Shown here in pieces: positions 25,201 through 36,968 of a DNA stretch of 64,000 nucleotides. Position numbers and translations under genes: made by a program. The stretch is from the NCBI RefSeq assembly GCF_954871325.1, contig NC_088777.1:1178001-1242000 (forward strand), read 5' to 3'. The notes under the pieces are model-generated. The model saw nothing but the letters and a program-made list of their open reading frames with translations, was not told the origin of the DNA and did not search any database. The stretch is from Gordionus sp. m RMFG-2023. Lineage: Eukaryota > Nematomorpha > Gordioida > Chordodea > Parachordodidae. How positions within the stretch are numbered: position 1 is the stretch's first letter; every line of letters begins with the position of its first letter.

Positions 25201-25900
25201 AAAGTTTTAAAGTACATGATACAATATTATTATTCAATATTACATTATACACATATTATTATATTAACTATTTTTTTATATTAGGGGTCAATTGTTGAAA
25301 CAGAAGGTAGGTATATAGTAATTTACTAACCAAAGCCCCATGTAAAAAATAAAAATTCTCACATATTTTATAAATATTATGTAAAAATAATAAACCCCCC
25401 CCCCATCCTTTCTCCAAATTAGTAATACAAGATGTGATTAAAAACAATTTATATTTTTTCCTTTTTAGTTCACCTGTGTTCCTATTTTCTTTTTTATTTA
25501 AATTTTTTTTTCCATGGGGTTTTTCCTGGATTTTTTTTCCTATTACCATTATTTTTTTATATATATATTATTTTAATTAGGGAAAGTCATAGTTTAAAGT
25601 ACATGATATATAATATTATTCATTAGTACATATATATATACATATTATATATTAATCAATTTTTATGTTAGGGAAAAGGACGGGAAGCACATTTGTTGAA
25701 ACAGAAGGTAAGGCAAAGTAGAAATTTATTGACCAAATCCCCTTGTGTTATAAAGATATATATTTTTTTGTTAAGATTCTCATATATTTCGTAAATATTA
25801 TGTAAAAAATAATTCGCCAAGAAAAATGAAATGCAAGATGTGAACAATAATGTAAAAAAATAAAGACTAGACCACCCTCCAATGAAATTTTATAACCAAG
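25201..25900. repeat. Two truncated further copies of the tandem unit
   Basis: Near 25286 and 25680 the signature TCAATTGTTGAAACAGAAGG and a relative (TTTGTTGAAACAGAAGG) return, each after a block of the AGGGAAAGTCA...AAAGTACATGATA type. Each partial copy is only about 350 bases. Confidence 0.65.
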
Positions 25901-26050
<150 letters not shown>

Positions 26051-27568
26051 ATATAGGCCCTACCGCTTAAAAAAAAGACTTGTTTAGTAAAATATATATT
26101 TTAAAAAAATGGCTAACTTTGATATATCATTTTTAATTAGATCGTATATTTCATATGACTATAACTAATTTTTAGGTAATTTGTAATAATTATTTATATA
26201 AATATTACTCCCTTTTGCATTTCGATTTTTTATGATTATAATGTTCGAGTTATTTATCTTTCTTAAGAAGATATGAAAACAATTTACTAGAATTGCGAGT
26301 GATATGTTTTTATAAAGATGGTTCTTTTATAAAAATTGTAAAAAAATAAACATTCATCAGTTTTACTAATAGCGAAAAACGATATGCAAAATTTAAAAAG
26401 ATATATGCTATTAATTTTTATTTTCTGCTCTATCTGCCCTGATCAGATAATCTATAAGACTATAAATGGAAAAAGAAGAAAAAAATTTCTAACTTCCTAT
26501 AGACTTTCAGTTCCAACTAAAAAAAAATATTTAATGTGTCCTGTGTTTTGTCAAATTGCTAACCAAATATTTTGGACATAAATATTCCGTAAGCCTTGAA
26601 ACTTTTGCTCTTAGATAGAGAAGAAAAGTTTGGACATTCTATTAACTAAATCTCGAGATATGCTTGACATTTTTTTAGCCGTTTTTAAAAATTGAGCCGT
26701 TAAACAACACTAGTTCAGGCATTGCAAGTTGGCATGTTTTTTTTAAAATCGATGTTTTAAGCTAAAAACGATTCAACAAATGATCATTAGAAATATTGAC
26801 TTAAAATCAAAATTACATTCCAATAAACTTAGATTACTACCTTTTTAAAACGATTATATAATATTTTCATTATTATAATTTTATTAGCTTTATGATGGAA
26901 ATCGATATTATATGGGAGCTCCGTATTTGACCGAATCGACACTATCCGGTGAGAAAATTTAGCGAATCGGTATATTTTTTAAAATATCGGCATTCGATCC
27001 TAATATCCGCCCCGAATTTAATAAGTCAGTTTTACATTTAAACTGTTATATTATGCTAGAGAAATCGACTTAACCCAACCCGCCCGTGAAAGTTTTTGTG
27101 CCCGGCTCGTAAAATTATTTTGATACAAATTGACAAGTTCCGTAAATAATTTTGAGGGAAAAAAAATATAAAATTTGCCTAATTCTAAGCCTCAAAAATT
27201 GGTCAACTTTCTGGCTAGGGATTGAAAATTTTTCTTATCATTTTTCCCCGTTACGCGGACCGTTATTTAGGGTTTGGACCGAGATTTCTAGTGTTAGCCT
27301 AGAGCGGCGGCGGAACATATCTATATTTTTTATACACTAGCTCTAAATATTTTGAGACGGATGGGAAATCAATAATTTTCTACCTATGCCAGATATTACG
27401 ATGGGTAAATTCGATAACCAATTAATTAATATATAAATAATTCTCTTAAAATACTATATATATATTTTAAAAAGATTCATTAATAATTTTCTAGTTCAGT
27501 TCGCGAAATTAAAAATTTTTTTTTAAATAACTTTACTTTAAAAAATAACGTATTTTTTTAAAAAAAAA
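26051..27568. other. Intergenic stretch between Ig-B and the tandem repeats
   Basis: No supported gene. A hAT-like MITE right end (GCCGTTAAACAACACTAG) is visible near 26690-26712. Plus-strand open frames at 26384 and 27152 have no motif, splice context or paralogue. Confidence 0.4.
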
Positions 27569-27705
27569 GTTCTCTTGAAAAATTTTTTACATGTTTAATA
27601 TTAGTACATAATTTAATTTTGTTTGAGTAGTTCGAAGTTCTCTTGAAAATTTTTTTTACATGTTTAATATTAGTACATAATATAATTTTGTTTGAGTGGT
27701 TCGAA
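27569..27705. repeat. Tandem duplication of a 68-69 bp unit
   Basis: Two adjacent copies beginning GTTCTCTTGAAAA and ending TTTGAGTAGTTCGAA or TTTGAGTGGTTCGAA (27569-27636 and 27637-27705), with few differences. Confidence 0.9.
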
Positions 27706-27830
27706 GTTCAAAATCAAATTTAAAAAACAAAGATTAGTTTTTAATCATAATAAATAAATAAAAATATTTTAATTTTTAAAAAAAGAAGTGGGGGGGGGGG
27801 GGATGGGGTAAAATGATATTATTTATTTAT

Positions 27831-28036
27831 TTAGAAAATTTTTACCAGTTCTTCCAAGAACTGCTTCTCAAGACAACCTACCTCGTATTTGGAAGATAAA
27901 TTATTCCCACTATTAGAAACTATCCTAAAGGGGGTAACCTTCTTTTGACCCATGCTCTTTTGTTTCTGGGAGTAGATAAGATTATACATAGAAAGGGAAA
28001 TAAACCAATGCAGTCTCAATTTACAACACTGATGAT
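27831..28036 (-). CDS. Candidate C-terminal exon of Ig-B (basic tail)
   Basis: An acceptor TATATATATAG opens a phase-1 frame coding [D]HQCCKLRLHWFISLSM through EELVKIF and a stop, 68 codons including the stop, with AATAAA immediately after the stop (in TAAATAAATAA). The composition suits a cytoplasmic tail: a short hydrophobic start, then SQKQKSMGQKK, then an acidic end. The hydrophobic run (about 15 residues) is too short for a confident membrane span. The phase fits a normal Ig-type exon upstream, but Ig-B exon 10 has no phase-1 donor, so at least one exon would be missing between them. It could instead be a chance frame or part of another gene. Confidence 0.35.
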
Positions 28037-28204
28037 CTATATATATATAATGGATATAATAAGGCATAATAAAATACTATGAATGGTATGTCTAAAAATA
28101 CTCTTAACCTGAAATATTCAAAATATAAGGTGACCTTTTATAACTTATCTTAATCTTAAAAATTATCCAATTTTTTTAAATCTTTATATATTATATATAT
28201 ATAT

Positions 28205-28565
28205 GTGTTAGCGTTAATGTTTTTTTCTTCCGGCAAATGTGTTATTTTTTATTATTTAAAATCATTTTTTTGAAGCGCGTTATTTTTTAATAAAATTTTA
28301 AATATAATGATTTTTCCGGAAATACAATTCCGTCAATGTTTGGAATATCTATCTTATGAAATATAGATTATTTTGCTGTTTTAACCTTAGAGTCATTTAC
28401 AATTTATATATAAAAAAAATTATGATAAATCTATTGTAAATTTTTATTAAGTTCTAAAGTTCGTGGCAAAATTGTCTGAAATTTATAGGGTAGGATTTCC
28501 AAACATTATGGAGTACACTTCCGGCAAAATCAGATTCTAAAATAAAAATATAAAAAACGCTCATC
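28205..28565. mobile_element. Long-TIR foldback MITE, copy 2
   Basis: The left arm (AAGCGCGTTATTTTTTAATA, then CCGGAAATACAATTCCGTCA, then TGTTTGGAATATCTATC) is mirrored by the right arm (GGATTTCCAAACATTATGG, then CTTCCGGCAAAATC, then AACGCTC). This is the best preserved of the three copies. No coding capacity. Confidence 0.65.
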
Positions 28566-31431
28566 CTAGAAACACGGAATTGTAACTACAAGTCCTACCC
28601 CCCCCCCCCCAAAAAAAAGTAGAAAAATAATAATTTAAATATTTTGCTTCTATTCTAATGTAAGAACTCGTACTTTACATCCTATATTTAAAAAAAAAAT
28701 TTAAGTTCCCTTGCTTGTCATATATCCAGGGGAAGAGATAACTTTGTTAATTTAGAATATTTATTTATTATTTTTTTTGGCTATATCAACCGGATTAGAA
28801 TTTATATTTTTTTTGGAAAATGAAGATACACATACGAAGTCCAAAAATTGAGGATTTACCTAAAGACCCTAATACAGAAGTTATACCATCTGACCACCTC
28901 AGGCCATCACCTGATAAAAACTAGCAGACTCGAGGATATTTTGTATTCTGGCCCTCGAAAGATTATGGCTAATAACGAATTTAATCGCTGCATGTCTTGC
29001 TTATCTACCTTGACTGACTATATATACAATTACGATCATGTCTGCCTTTGGAATCAACCAATATTACACATTTTATGCATATGTGGCCGAACGATGTTAC
29101 ATCCAAATCGGTGGCCATGGCAACTTATAATTGATCATCTGATAAGAGGATACCAAGGTTGCACAACTTGGTTATGTTTGCAACCATTCATAATCAATAA
29201 TAGTACAATCATCATTTTGTAATAGTTGAATATATTCCGGTAAGGGGGGGGGGCGAGGGTGAGGGTTTGATGACAATATTTCAAAATCTATTTTTAACCA
29301 TAGGTTCAAAAATTGACTGACCTTTTAAAACGGTGGGTAAAACAACTTCGGATGAAGTTGAAGATTTCCAAGCATAAATGGTTATCTTTAAGAATGATAA
29401 AAGAAGGTATCATCGCATTTGTTTATTAAATGCGATGCCGAAGAGCGATATAAGGCTTAATAGATATAAATATAAACCTTTGATTTTAGAGGGTAAAATT
29501 AAGAGAAATCCCATTTAAAATCTTCTAATTTATTATTCTCAAATATTTTCTTAAATTTTTCTTAAATTCAAGAAAACGATTAATCACTTCATCACATATA
29601 AAGGAGGATCTTAAAAAAATATAAAATTTAATTTAAAAAAAAAACATATTTCAGATATTTTCATTTAGAGTAGGAGACCTATTTTTTAGAGAATTCAACT
29701 CTATATAATCTATATAGCTGCTAAAATATTTTTAGAGTGTCTACAGATGGTGTCAACATCCAGAAAAGAATTTCTAAAAAATGAATTAAATTTATGTATG
29801 CTCAAGCTAAAAAATGAGAGGACCCAAACAGTCTCCTTGTATGTATACATTCATCAGAAGGAATTGTATAATCCCCAAATGTGAGAGGGGTTCTTTCTAA
29901 AGCTATGTGACTGTTCAATAAATTTCGCATAATACCGGGAGTTTTTGATAAAAAAACAGGTTTTAAAAATTATTTTGAGAATAAATGTTTAAAAGCGAAT
30001 CATTTTTAAAATCCAACATACAGTCTGCTGAGTCTGTTGGGGAATGTTTTATATATATGAAGAGAAAGTGGTGGCTAATTCACATCCCCCTTTAATACTA
30101 AAGCCTAGTTTATATGTTTGGAACCATTTTGAAGCAGCAGATTTAATGAGCTCAACTAGTATCTTAGCTATTAATCTAATTATAAAAAAAATAAAGCTAT
30201 TACTATGGCCCGAACACCCTTAACATCAACCTCTAGACGCAATTAATTTTAGCACCCAAAAAGAAAATGATGAACTTGGTGTGATAAATCTTTGTTTATT
30301 ATATTTTCGCTAACTGAAAAAATTCTTCGGCAGTACTTCTATGCAACGTAGACTTAGTGTAAAAAATATAACAAAATAAGGGCATCAGTTCCGTGCAACA
30401 GGTCTTACTATAGAAATTTAGCGTAAAAACAGATAAGGGGACTTTTTATAGTCAGCCTCCTAACTTAAGAGAACTTTTGGTAAACCCTTTTAATTATAAT
30501 AATATAAAGATAACACATAATTTCTAGTCTAAGATAACTTATTTATTGATTACTAATATATTTTTCCCTACAGATAAGATTTCCAAATAACAATTTTTAT
30601 ATATGATACAACAGAGTAATTGATCTGTTTTTCTTATACCTTTTTATCGTGTAAATTTCAAAAAATGAATATTAATTTATTTTTTTTTAATCATAAACAC
30701 ATTAATTTTGATAATGATGGCTTGAGTGATTAACCTAAAAAAATATATATTACAAGTATCTGTATCCTAAATAAGAAATTTAAGGCTTTATTAAAAATTG
30801 GAAATAAGAAGGTCGAAAACCGTCAAGACCCCCCCCCCCTGCTGAGTTTTTATTAAATGGCAAGAACTGTTATAATAAGTTTTTCCAAACCTATTTCTAT
30901 TGAATTAGATTCTATAGGAGCGTGGGGAGATTCTCAGCAAAAAAGCCTGGGGATGCATTTCTTTCCATAGAACAAAAATATGTTTATCAAATGGACCACA
31001 TTTTTCATTAGATATGGCCTATTTGAGAGCTACACATACGTTTCATTGGTCTATTTATTTTGAAATTATTTTACATTTATGCGCAAAATCAGAAGGTAGC
31101 CCTTACAACATCAGACACCCAATTTTTCTATAATTTTAATATAATCTTATTCTTACGATTCACAATAGAACTTTCTATTTTTTATTATTACTTTTAACGA
31201 TTAATCCTTCAAAACATATTTTTAGAAAGTTTATTTTTTTCAAAAAAAAATTATCATAAATATGTGATGTTAAAGAATTAGATCATAATGATAAAATTTG
31301 ATTTTTCATAAAAAACAAATAAGGTTAATAGAAACGGCCAACCTTTATACATTATAATATAATAAAAGTGTTTATTTTAATATAATATATAATATAAGTT
31401 GATTTAAAAAATGTAAAAATGTTTATAATAA
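28566..31431. other. Coding-like debris, no supported gene
   Basis: A 124-codon plus-strand frame at 28848-29222 and a shorter one near 29745 (QMVSTSRKEFLKNELNL) look partly protein-like but have no recognisable motif, consistent frame or splice context. They may be decayed transposon or gene fragments. No Ig-like exon matching Ig-A exon 11 or 12 was found on the minus strand. Confidence 0.35.
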
Positions 31432-31470
31432 CTAAAATGATGTATAATTTTCTTTTCCTTCAGCTATTAC

Positions 31471-31733
31471 TTTTACAACATAAAGATTTATTTTTTGAGC
31501 TTCATTGTCGTTGGTTACGTAATATTCTCCAGAACTTTCTAGGGTCGCGATTCTAGTGATCGTCACTTTCTTCTTGTTAGTTTTATCGATTTTCCAATTA
31601 TTTTTATTATCATTTTTACCGATCTTTAAATAATTTTTTCCCAACGCATCGATATTCAAGTTTCTAATAGTTTTGCTAAAGGCTAAGGTGACATTGAAAT
31701 GTTCGTTTTCGTGTATTGATATATTTTGGACAT
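31471..31733 (-). CDS. Ig-B exon 10: ninth Ig-like domain
   Basis: Paralogue of Ig-A exon 10, with the same acceptor type (CCTTTTAG) and phase 1 entry. It codes [D]VQNISIHENEHFNV, then KKVTITRIATLESSGEYY, then KINLYVV. The cysteine of the Ig signature is replaced by valine. Its 3' end differs from Ig-A: the donor at the paralogous place is lost and the available GT sites (TATGTT-GTAAAA, GTAAAA-GTAATA) are phase 0. If none is used, the frame runs 13 codons further to TAG at 31432-31434, ending the protein here without an anchor. The low boundary is therefore uncertain. Confidence 0.7.
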
Positions 31734-32564
31734 CTAAAAGGAATAAGAAGAATATTACATTACTTTTTTAAGAATATCTTATACAAACAATTTAATTTTT
31801 ATAAATTTAATGATGATTTTAGTGTCTTACCACGATAGATAAAATGAGAGATTTGCCTACATATATCTTTCAAGTTATAGAAAGTAGATTCTTAAGAGTG
31901 TTGTGAGAGGGTAGGAGGGGGGTGAGAAATCTTGGCTTTTGTTTCAAATTTAATTTGTTTTATATGAAGAAAGTTGTTTGGGAGAATGTAGTCTTTCCCC
32001 TTAAAGGGATCTTTTGAAGGCAAGAAAATATAGATTTTCAAATGATAAAAATGATAAAATAAAATCTTCAAAACTTAAAATAAAAATTAAGATATGATCC
32101 TAAATACAACTTAATTTTTAATAAATATATATAATAACTAGTTATTATAACTTTATGTGCATAATTAAAAGTTTAATTATAAAAAATCGTCTTGATCTAT
32201 AAATTGAGGATCAACCTAGAGATTTAAGTCAATTTTTAGGCTAAAGGTTTGGCTAAATCATATTAGCGTTCGCCAAAATTAAGTGATAAGCATAAAGAAT
32301 TTTTGGAACTATTGCCATTTTTTAACCTATATATAAAGTTATTTATATATTTTTTAATTAACTTTTTAGTTTTATTATTGAATTTATGTTTTATTAATAA
32401 GGTATAAAAATATGAGACTTTGTAATAATGTCATTTATTTTAAAGATACAATTTAATTTTATAACTACCTATTGAGATTTTATGCGATTTTATATTGGCA
32501 TATATATATTACGCGTATATTAAATAGCTTATTTGAATAACGAAATATAACTTACAAAAGTAAA

Positions 32565-32617
32565 ATTAAAATTCAACCATTAAAATTCAACCATTAAAAT
32601 TCAACCATTAAAATCAA
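32565..32617. repeat. 14-bp tandem repeat, about 3.8 copies
   Basis: The unit ATTAAAATTCAACC is repeated perfectly three times and then partly, in Ig-B intron 9. Confidence 0.9.
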
Positions 32618-33469
32618 TAAAATAAAGAGTAAAAGGTTATGATCTCCATATGACTACTACCTAATTTTTTAATCATTTATACCAATCATTTACACATTTC
32701 AATAATTTATTTAACCGAATCATATACCAATCCAAGAATTGACCGGTATTTGACTGGTCAAATATGGTCTAATAAAGTCAAATTCAATTATTAGTTTTTA
32801 TGATTAGCTTTATTAATATGTAATAACAAATATATCAAATATTTTTCACGTGTAAATAATTGAATTATTAATATTAAATTTGTTAATTATTTTGATTCCA
32901 TTCTTGATAATAATTTTTTTGGTATTAATCATTTTTGGAGTCGTTTTCTTGTTCAATTGAATAATCCGTTTCTTTTATTATGTTTTAAATTTAATAGTAA
33001 TAAATTATGATAATTGCTAAACTAATTTTTCCAGTTGTCAAAGTTTTCGATCGATTTCGCTTCTTTGTAAGAATATTACCCCGGACGAAACAATTTATTT
33101 CTGAAGAATAAGTTAAACTTGGGAGGAGTAATAAGTTATTTGCTGCTCTAATTCCTTGAAAGGATTAAGTAGGTAAAGTTTCTATCCACCAAGCTAGATG
33201 CCAAAATTTTATTTATCGTTATGGATCGGATTCTACCTCACTTCGCATATTTAGTTTAATCAAAGATTTCTTTCTTTTTTTTTCACTGCAAAGATTTATT
33301 ATATCGCCTAAGATGGCTTCATTGTAACAACCTTACAGAATTACTAGAACTTCGATCCTAATACAAGCTTTGATATCCTTGATAATGAGAATCTACAAAT
33401 AAGTAGGGGGATTTATGAGCAAGCTGTATTATTTATATAATTTTTTTTCTTCTTATTTATAGCTAGCCG

Positions 33470-33634
33470 TAGCGTTATCCAAGTTTTGGGTCAAAAAAAT
33501 CTATCCAAACCGACTTGACTCGAGTTCATGACTCGAGTTCATGACCCGAGTTCACGACTTGAAGTCGACTAATTCGGCTAACGACTCGAGACTTTGAGTC
33601 GGAGTCGGTAGAACTCGACTTTTTAACAACACTA
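33470..33634. mobile_element. hAT-like MITE with perfect 8-bp target duplication
   Basis: A 165-bp element starting TAGCGTTATCCAAG and ending TTTTTAACAACACTA, flanked by perfect GCTAGCCG duplications (33462-33469 and 33635-33642). The interior holds repeats of GACTCGAGTTCATGA. No transposase. It lies in Ig-B intron 9 and is absent from the Ig-A intron. Confidence 0.88.
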
Positions 33635-34470
33635 GCTAGCCGTTTAAATATATTTAAAATTTCGTCGAAGATATGTTCATTTTTTTTTGGACATATATCG
33701 CGTACATTTTCATTCAGCGACAGATATTTTTAAAGCGCTTTTACAAATTTGTATTTGTTTGCTTACATTTTACCTTGTTAAGCTACATGTTGATTTCTAT
33801 ACCGCGAAAATACAGCACTTGGAAATAATGCTCAATCTTAAAAAAATTTAACCATTATTTTAATAATGGATACATGTTAATTAAATAACCACTCTTTCGA
33901 AATATAACATTTTAGAGTATTTGACCGTATTCGACCGATGTCATGTATACTTTCGGTCAATTAACCGGCTTGTCAACACTCCTCTACTCCGCTTAATAAC
34001 CCATCCCATTTTAAAAATTACGAATAGATAATGAACTATCTACTCTTCTTTATTCTCTCTGCGGAAACATGAGCCAGCAATCACTAGAAGAAGAATATAT
34101 TAGTGAAAAATATCCAAGCTTCATTTCTTAAGAGAATTTAGAATTATGAATAAAAATTAAGACTTAGAACCCACTCCAATAGCTATTTAGCATTCTAACA
34201 ATCAAATAATATCTTAGTTATGGTCCTATGTACAAGGTTAAAGATTTGACAGCTTTTTAGCAGCAGAAATACATAAATAATTTTTATTTTATTAAATTAA
34301 TTTTATCGTTTACATTTTTTCAATAATTGTTATACAATCATCATATTATCTTAATTTTTCAAAATTGATTAATTTTAAAATATTAGGCACGTGACTTTAA
34401 AATAAAAGTGATATAAAGACAATTGGTTCACAGTGAGAGTGAAATAAAGATTTAGATCAGTTGATGGAAT

Positions 34471-34597
34471 TTTTTTCCTTTCACAGGTTGGGAGAATTTG
34501 TTCATCTTAAGGGAAAGAGAGTATAATAGTTACGATCAAACATCTGTTCCGCTTATTAGGAACGTGCCGTAATGAGGCTATACCTTGGACAAGGACA
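34471..34597 (+). repeat. Dispersed ~127-bp repeat with acceptor-like start, copy 1
   Basis: Starts with a polypyrimidine tract and CAG (TTTTTTCCTTTCACAG), then GGTTGGGAGAATTTGTTC, ending TATACCTTGGACAAGGACA. Copy 2 lies at 36841-36968. The frame after CAG is open for 28 codons to a shared stop, but the differences between copies are mostly amino-acid changing, so coding constraint is not evident. Identity unknown; perhaps a small retroposon or a duplicated exon fragment. Confidence 0.6.
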
Positions 34598-34941
34598 ATT
34601 ATTTTAAGTAACGTTAAAAAGGAACTGAACTATAAGGATCTCTTTGAGTTAGGTTTTGAAAAACAATTTGGTAATTGATATATTATTAGAAATCTAATTT
34701 ATCTTTTAAAAATAAATAAAATCATGTTTTAATTGTTGTTTTAGTTGTATATTTTTGCGCGCTAATTCTCTACCTTAGAATGGTATAAGTAATCTTCATA
34801 GCTAATATGGTATTTATTGTATTATATATATTTTAAAGATTTGAATAAACACACGAACACCTCCCTTTTTTTAAATGAAAGGTTGAACGCGAAAATATTC
34901 CATTTTCGCAAAATGAATTTTAAAATAATGGTCACTGTAAA

Positions 34942-35178
<237 letters not shown>

Positions 35179-35227
35179 ATATGTATATATTTCACAAATT
35201 TATAATAAAATAAAAAAATATTTTAAC

Positions 35228-35455
35228 TTCCTATCAAATGGTACAGCTTTATATGGTATGGGCGGTTGCAGATTTTCACGAAATAATTTTTGGCATATTC
35301 TTGGCTGAAATTGAATAATTCCAACTCTACACTCACTGTCCCGTATGTTACAGTGAAAAGATTATGGGTAGGAATTATACTATGTGCCAGCCTTGTTTGA
35401 CATATTTCGCCAAATTTTAGATTCATGTTAGCTCTCGAAATGAGATATCTGGAGA
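35228..35455 (-). CDS. Ig-B exon 9: eighth Ig-like domain
   Basis: A 76-codon paralogue of Ig-A exon 9, phase 1 to phase 1, with acceptor CATCCAAG and donor GGAA-GTTAAA. It codes [V]SRYLISRANMN through YHIKLYHLIG. VELELFNF, EYAKNYFVKI and IKLYHLIG are shared. Two cysteines (EICQTR and KICNRP) are not in the Ig-A copy and could form a new disulphide. Confidence 0.76.
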
Positions 35456-35578
35456 CTTGGATGATAAAAATAAAAAAAAATACATTATTTTTTATTTATA
35501 CAATCAATCATTTCGTTTAATAAACATTTAATTAATATATTATTTTGTCCCCAGGCCTCATTCAAACATACTCCTAAT

Positions 35579-35743
35579 TAGTATTGTTATACGGCAACTC
35601 AATATTTTTATCCCAGAATAATATTGCAACAAGACTGAAGAGTTTGCTCATAGATAGCACAAAGGTACTAGACAACTATTAATGAAATCGCGAGGCTCAA
35701 GCAATTCTGGCTAAAAATATTGAGTTAGCCTTTTTTAAAAAAA
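35579..35743. mobile_element. Truncated hAT-like MITE
   Basis: The left end TAGTATTGTTATACGGC and the inner ATTGAGTTAGCCTTTTTT match the 16714 family. The right terminus is missing, so no reliable target duplication. Confidence 0.5.
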
Positions 35744-35989
35744 CCTAATTATTGATTTACTACTACTATATTTTTCTAAAAAATATGTTTTTTCACCGAT
35801 AAATGATGATTATTTTAGATGTAAATAAAAAATAAAAGATTAATTCTACATATAGCTCACACTCTATTCTTATCCTAATCAATAGTTTTTTTGGAGTATA
35901 TTTGCTACTACTAAAAAATGTAAAATAATAATATATAGCAATTAATAAGGTTTAAAAATGTTTTAGCCTTTTAGATAAGATATATATAC

Positions 35990-36265
35990 TTGAATATATT
36001 AAAACGAATCGAAATATTGCTAAAGATTTTTCGAAACGGGCAACGTATCTTCCAGCCTGATGGCTCGCGATATTATCGAACTCCAAGATCAGGGAATCAT
36101 TTTGGAAATAAATTGGGATTGGCTCTCCAACTCGCGAAAAGTTACGTTCCTCTAGAAAAACGACGACTAATTTTTCCTTGGAATTGTGAACCAAGGGATG
36201 ATCATCCAATCTATGGGAGTACTTTAGTTTTTCATTTTCGTTATACACAATCGGTTTGATGTCAT
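35990..36265 (-). CDS. Ig-B exon 8: seventh Ig-like domain
   Basis: A 92-codon paralogue of Ig-A exon 8, phase 1 at both ends, with acceptor CACCACGCAG and donor TCAA-GTATAT. It codes [D]DIKPIVYNENEKL through IFRFVLIYS. DSLILEFDNIASHQAGRY shows the G-x-Y turn with valine in the cysteine position. The last strand AIFRFVLIYS is identical to Ig-A. Three codons longer than the Ig-A copy. Confidence 0.78.
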
Positions 36266-36840
36266 CTGCGTGGTGCGCAAAAAAAATTGAATGAAAATGA
36301 TTGAAAGTAAATGTATGATTTATATATGTCATAACGGAATCCGAACACTCAAAAACACCGCGTTTTTCTAGGAATACGCGCCGTTTTAGAACTGCACAGC
36401 GGTTATTCGTTTATTGATTCAAAATTATAAAAAATATATGTAGCCTTTCGATCTCTAAAACGAACAAATTTATAATTGTAAAGAATATTTTATTCAAATA
36501 TTTTAAAATATTATTTTATAAATGAATTATAAGACTAAATTTTTTTTTATCATCTTTATCCAAAAAAAAGAATTTGTTAAAATTTTGATGAATATCTTTT
36601 AGTTTATATATAAGACATGATTCTTTATTAATTTCTGGCTATAAAGGTTTTAACGCTAGGTGACACTAATCACCTTCATATGGACAGACGTGTAGCCAAA
36701 AATTTTCTAAGGGAGTAGGTGGGGTGGGGGATTATTCTAAATTCTTATAGTTTTTTTTCTAAAGATCGAATCTTAACGTTGGGATTCCCAAATCCTAAGA
36801 GATTCGTATCCAATAATGGTATATGAAGTTTTAATTTATT

Positions 36841-36968
36841 TTTTTTTCCTTTCACAGGTTGGGAGAATTTGTTCATCTTAAGGAAAAGAGAGTACTATAG
36901 TTACGATCAAACATCTGTTCCGCTTATTATGAGCGTGTCGTAACGAGGCTATACCTTGGACAAGGACA
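36841..36968 (+). repeat. Dispersed ~127-bp repeat, copy 2
   Basis: Second copy of the sequence at 34471, in Ig-B intron 7, with the same CCTTTCACAGGTTGGGAGAA start and TATACCTTGGACAAGGACA end. Two copies in different introns of one gene and none seen in Ig-A imply insertion or duplication after the genes split. Confidence 0.6.

Noticed and set aside
28848-29222. 124-codon plus-strand frame
   Set aside because: No recognisable motif, neighbouring frames look equally protein-like, and no splice or paralogue support. Possibly debris of a dead element.
35990-36259. Plus-strand 89-codon frame over Ig-B exon 8
   Set aside because: Antisense shadow of a real exon on the minus strand.
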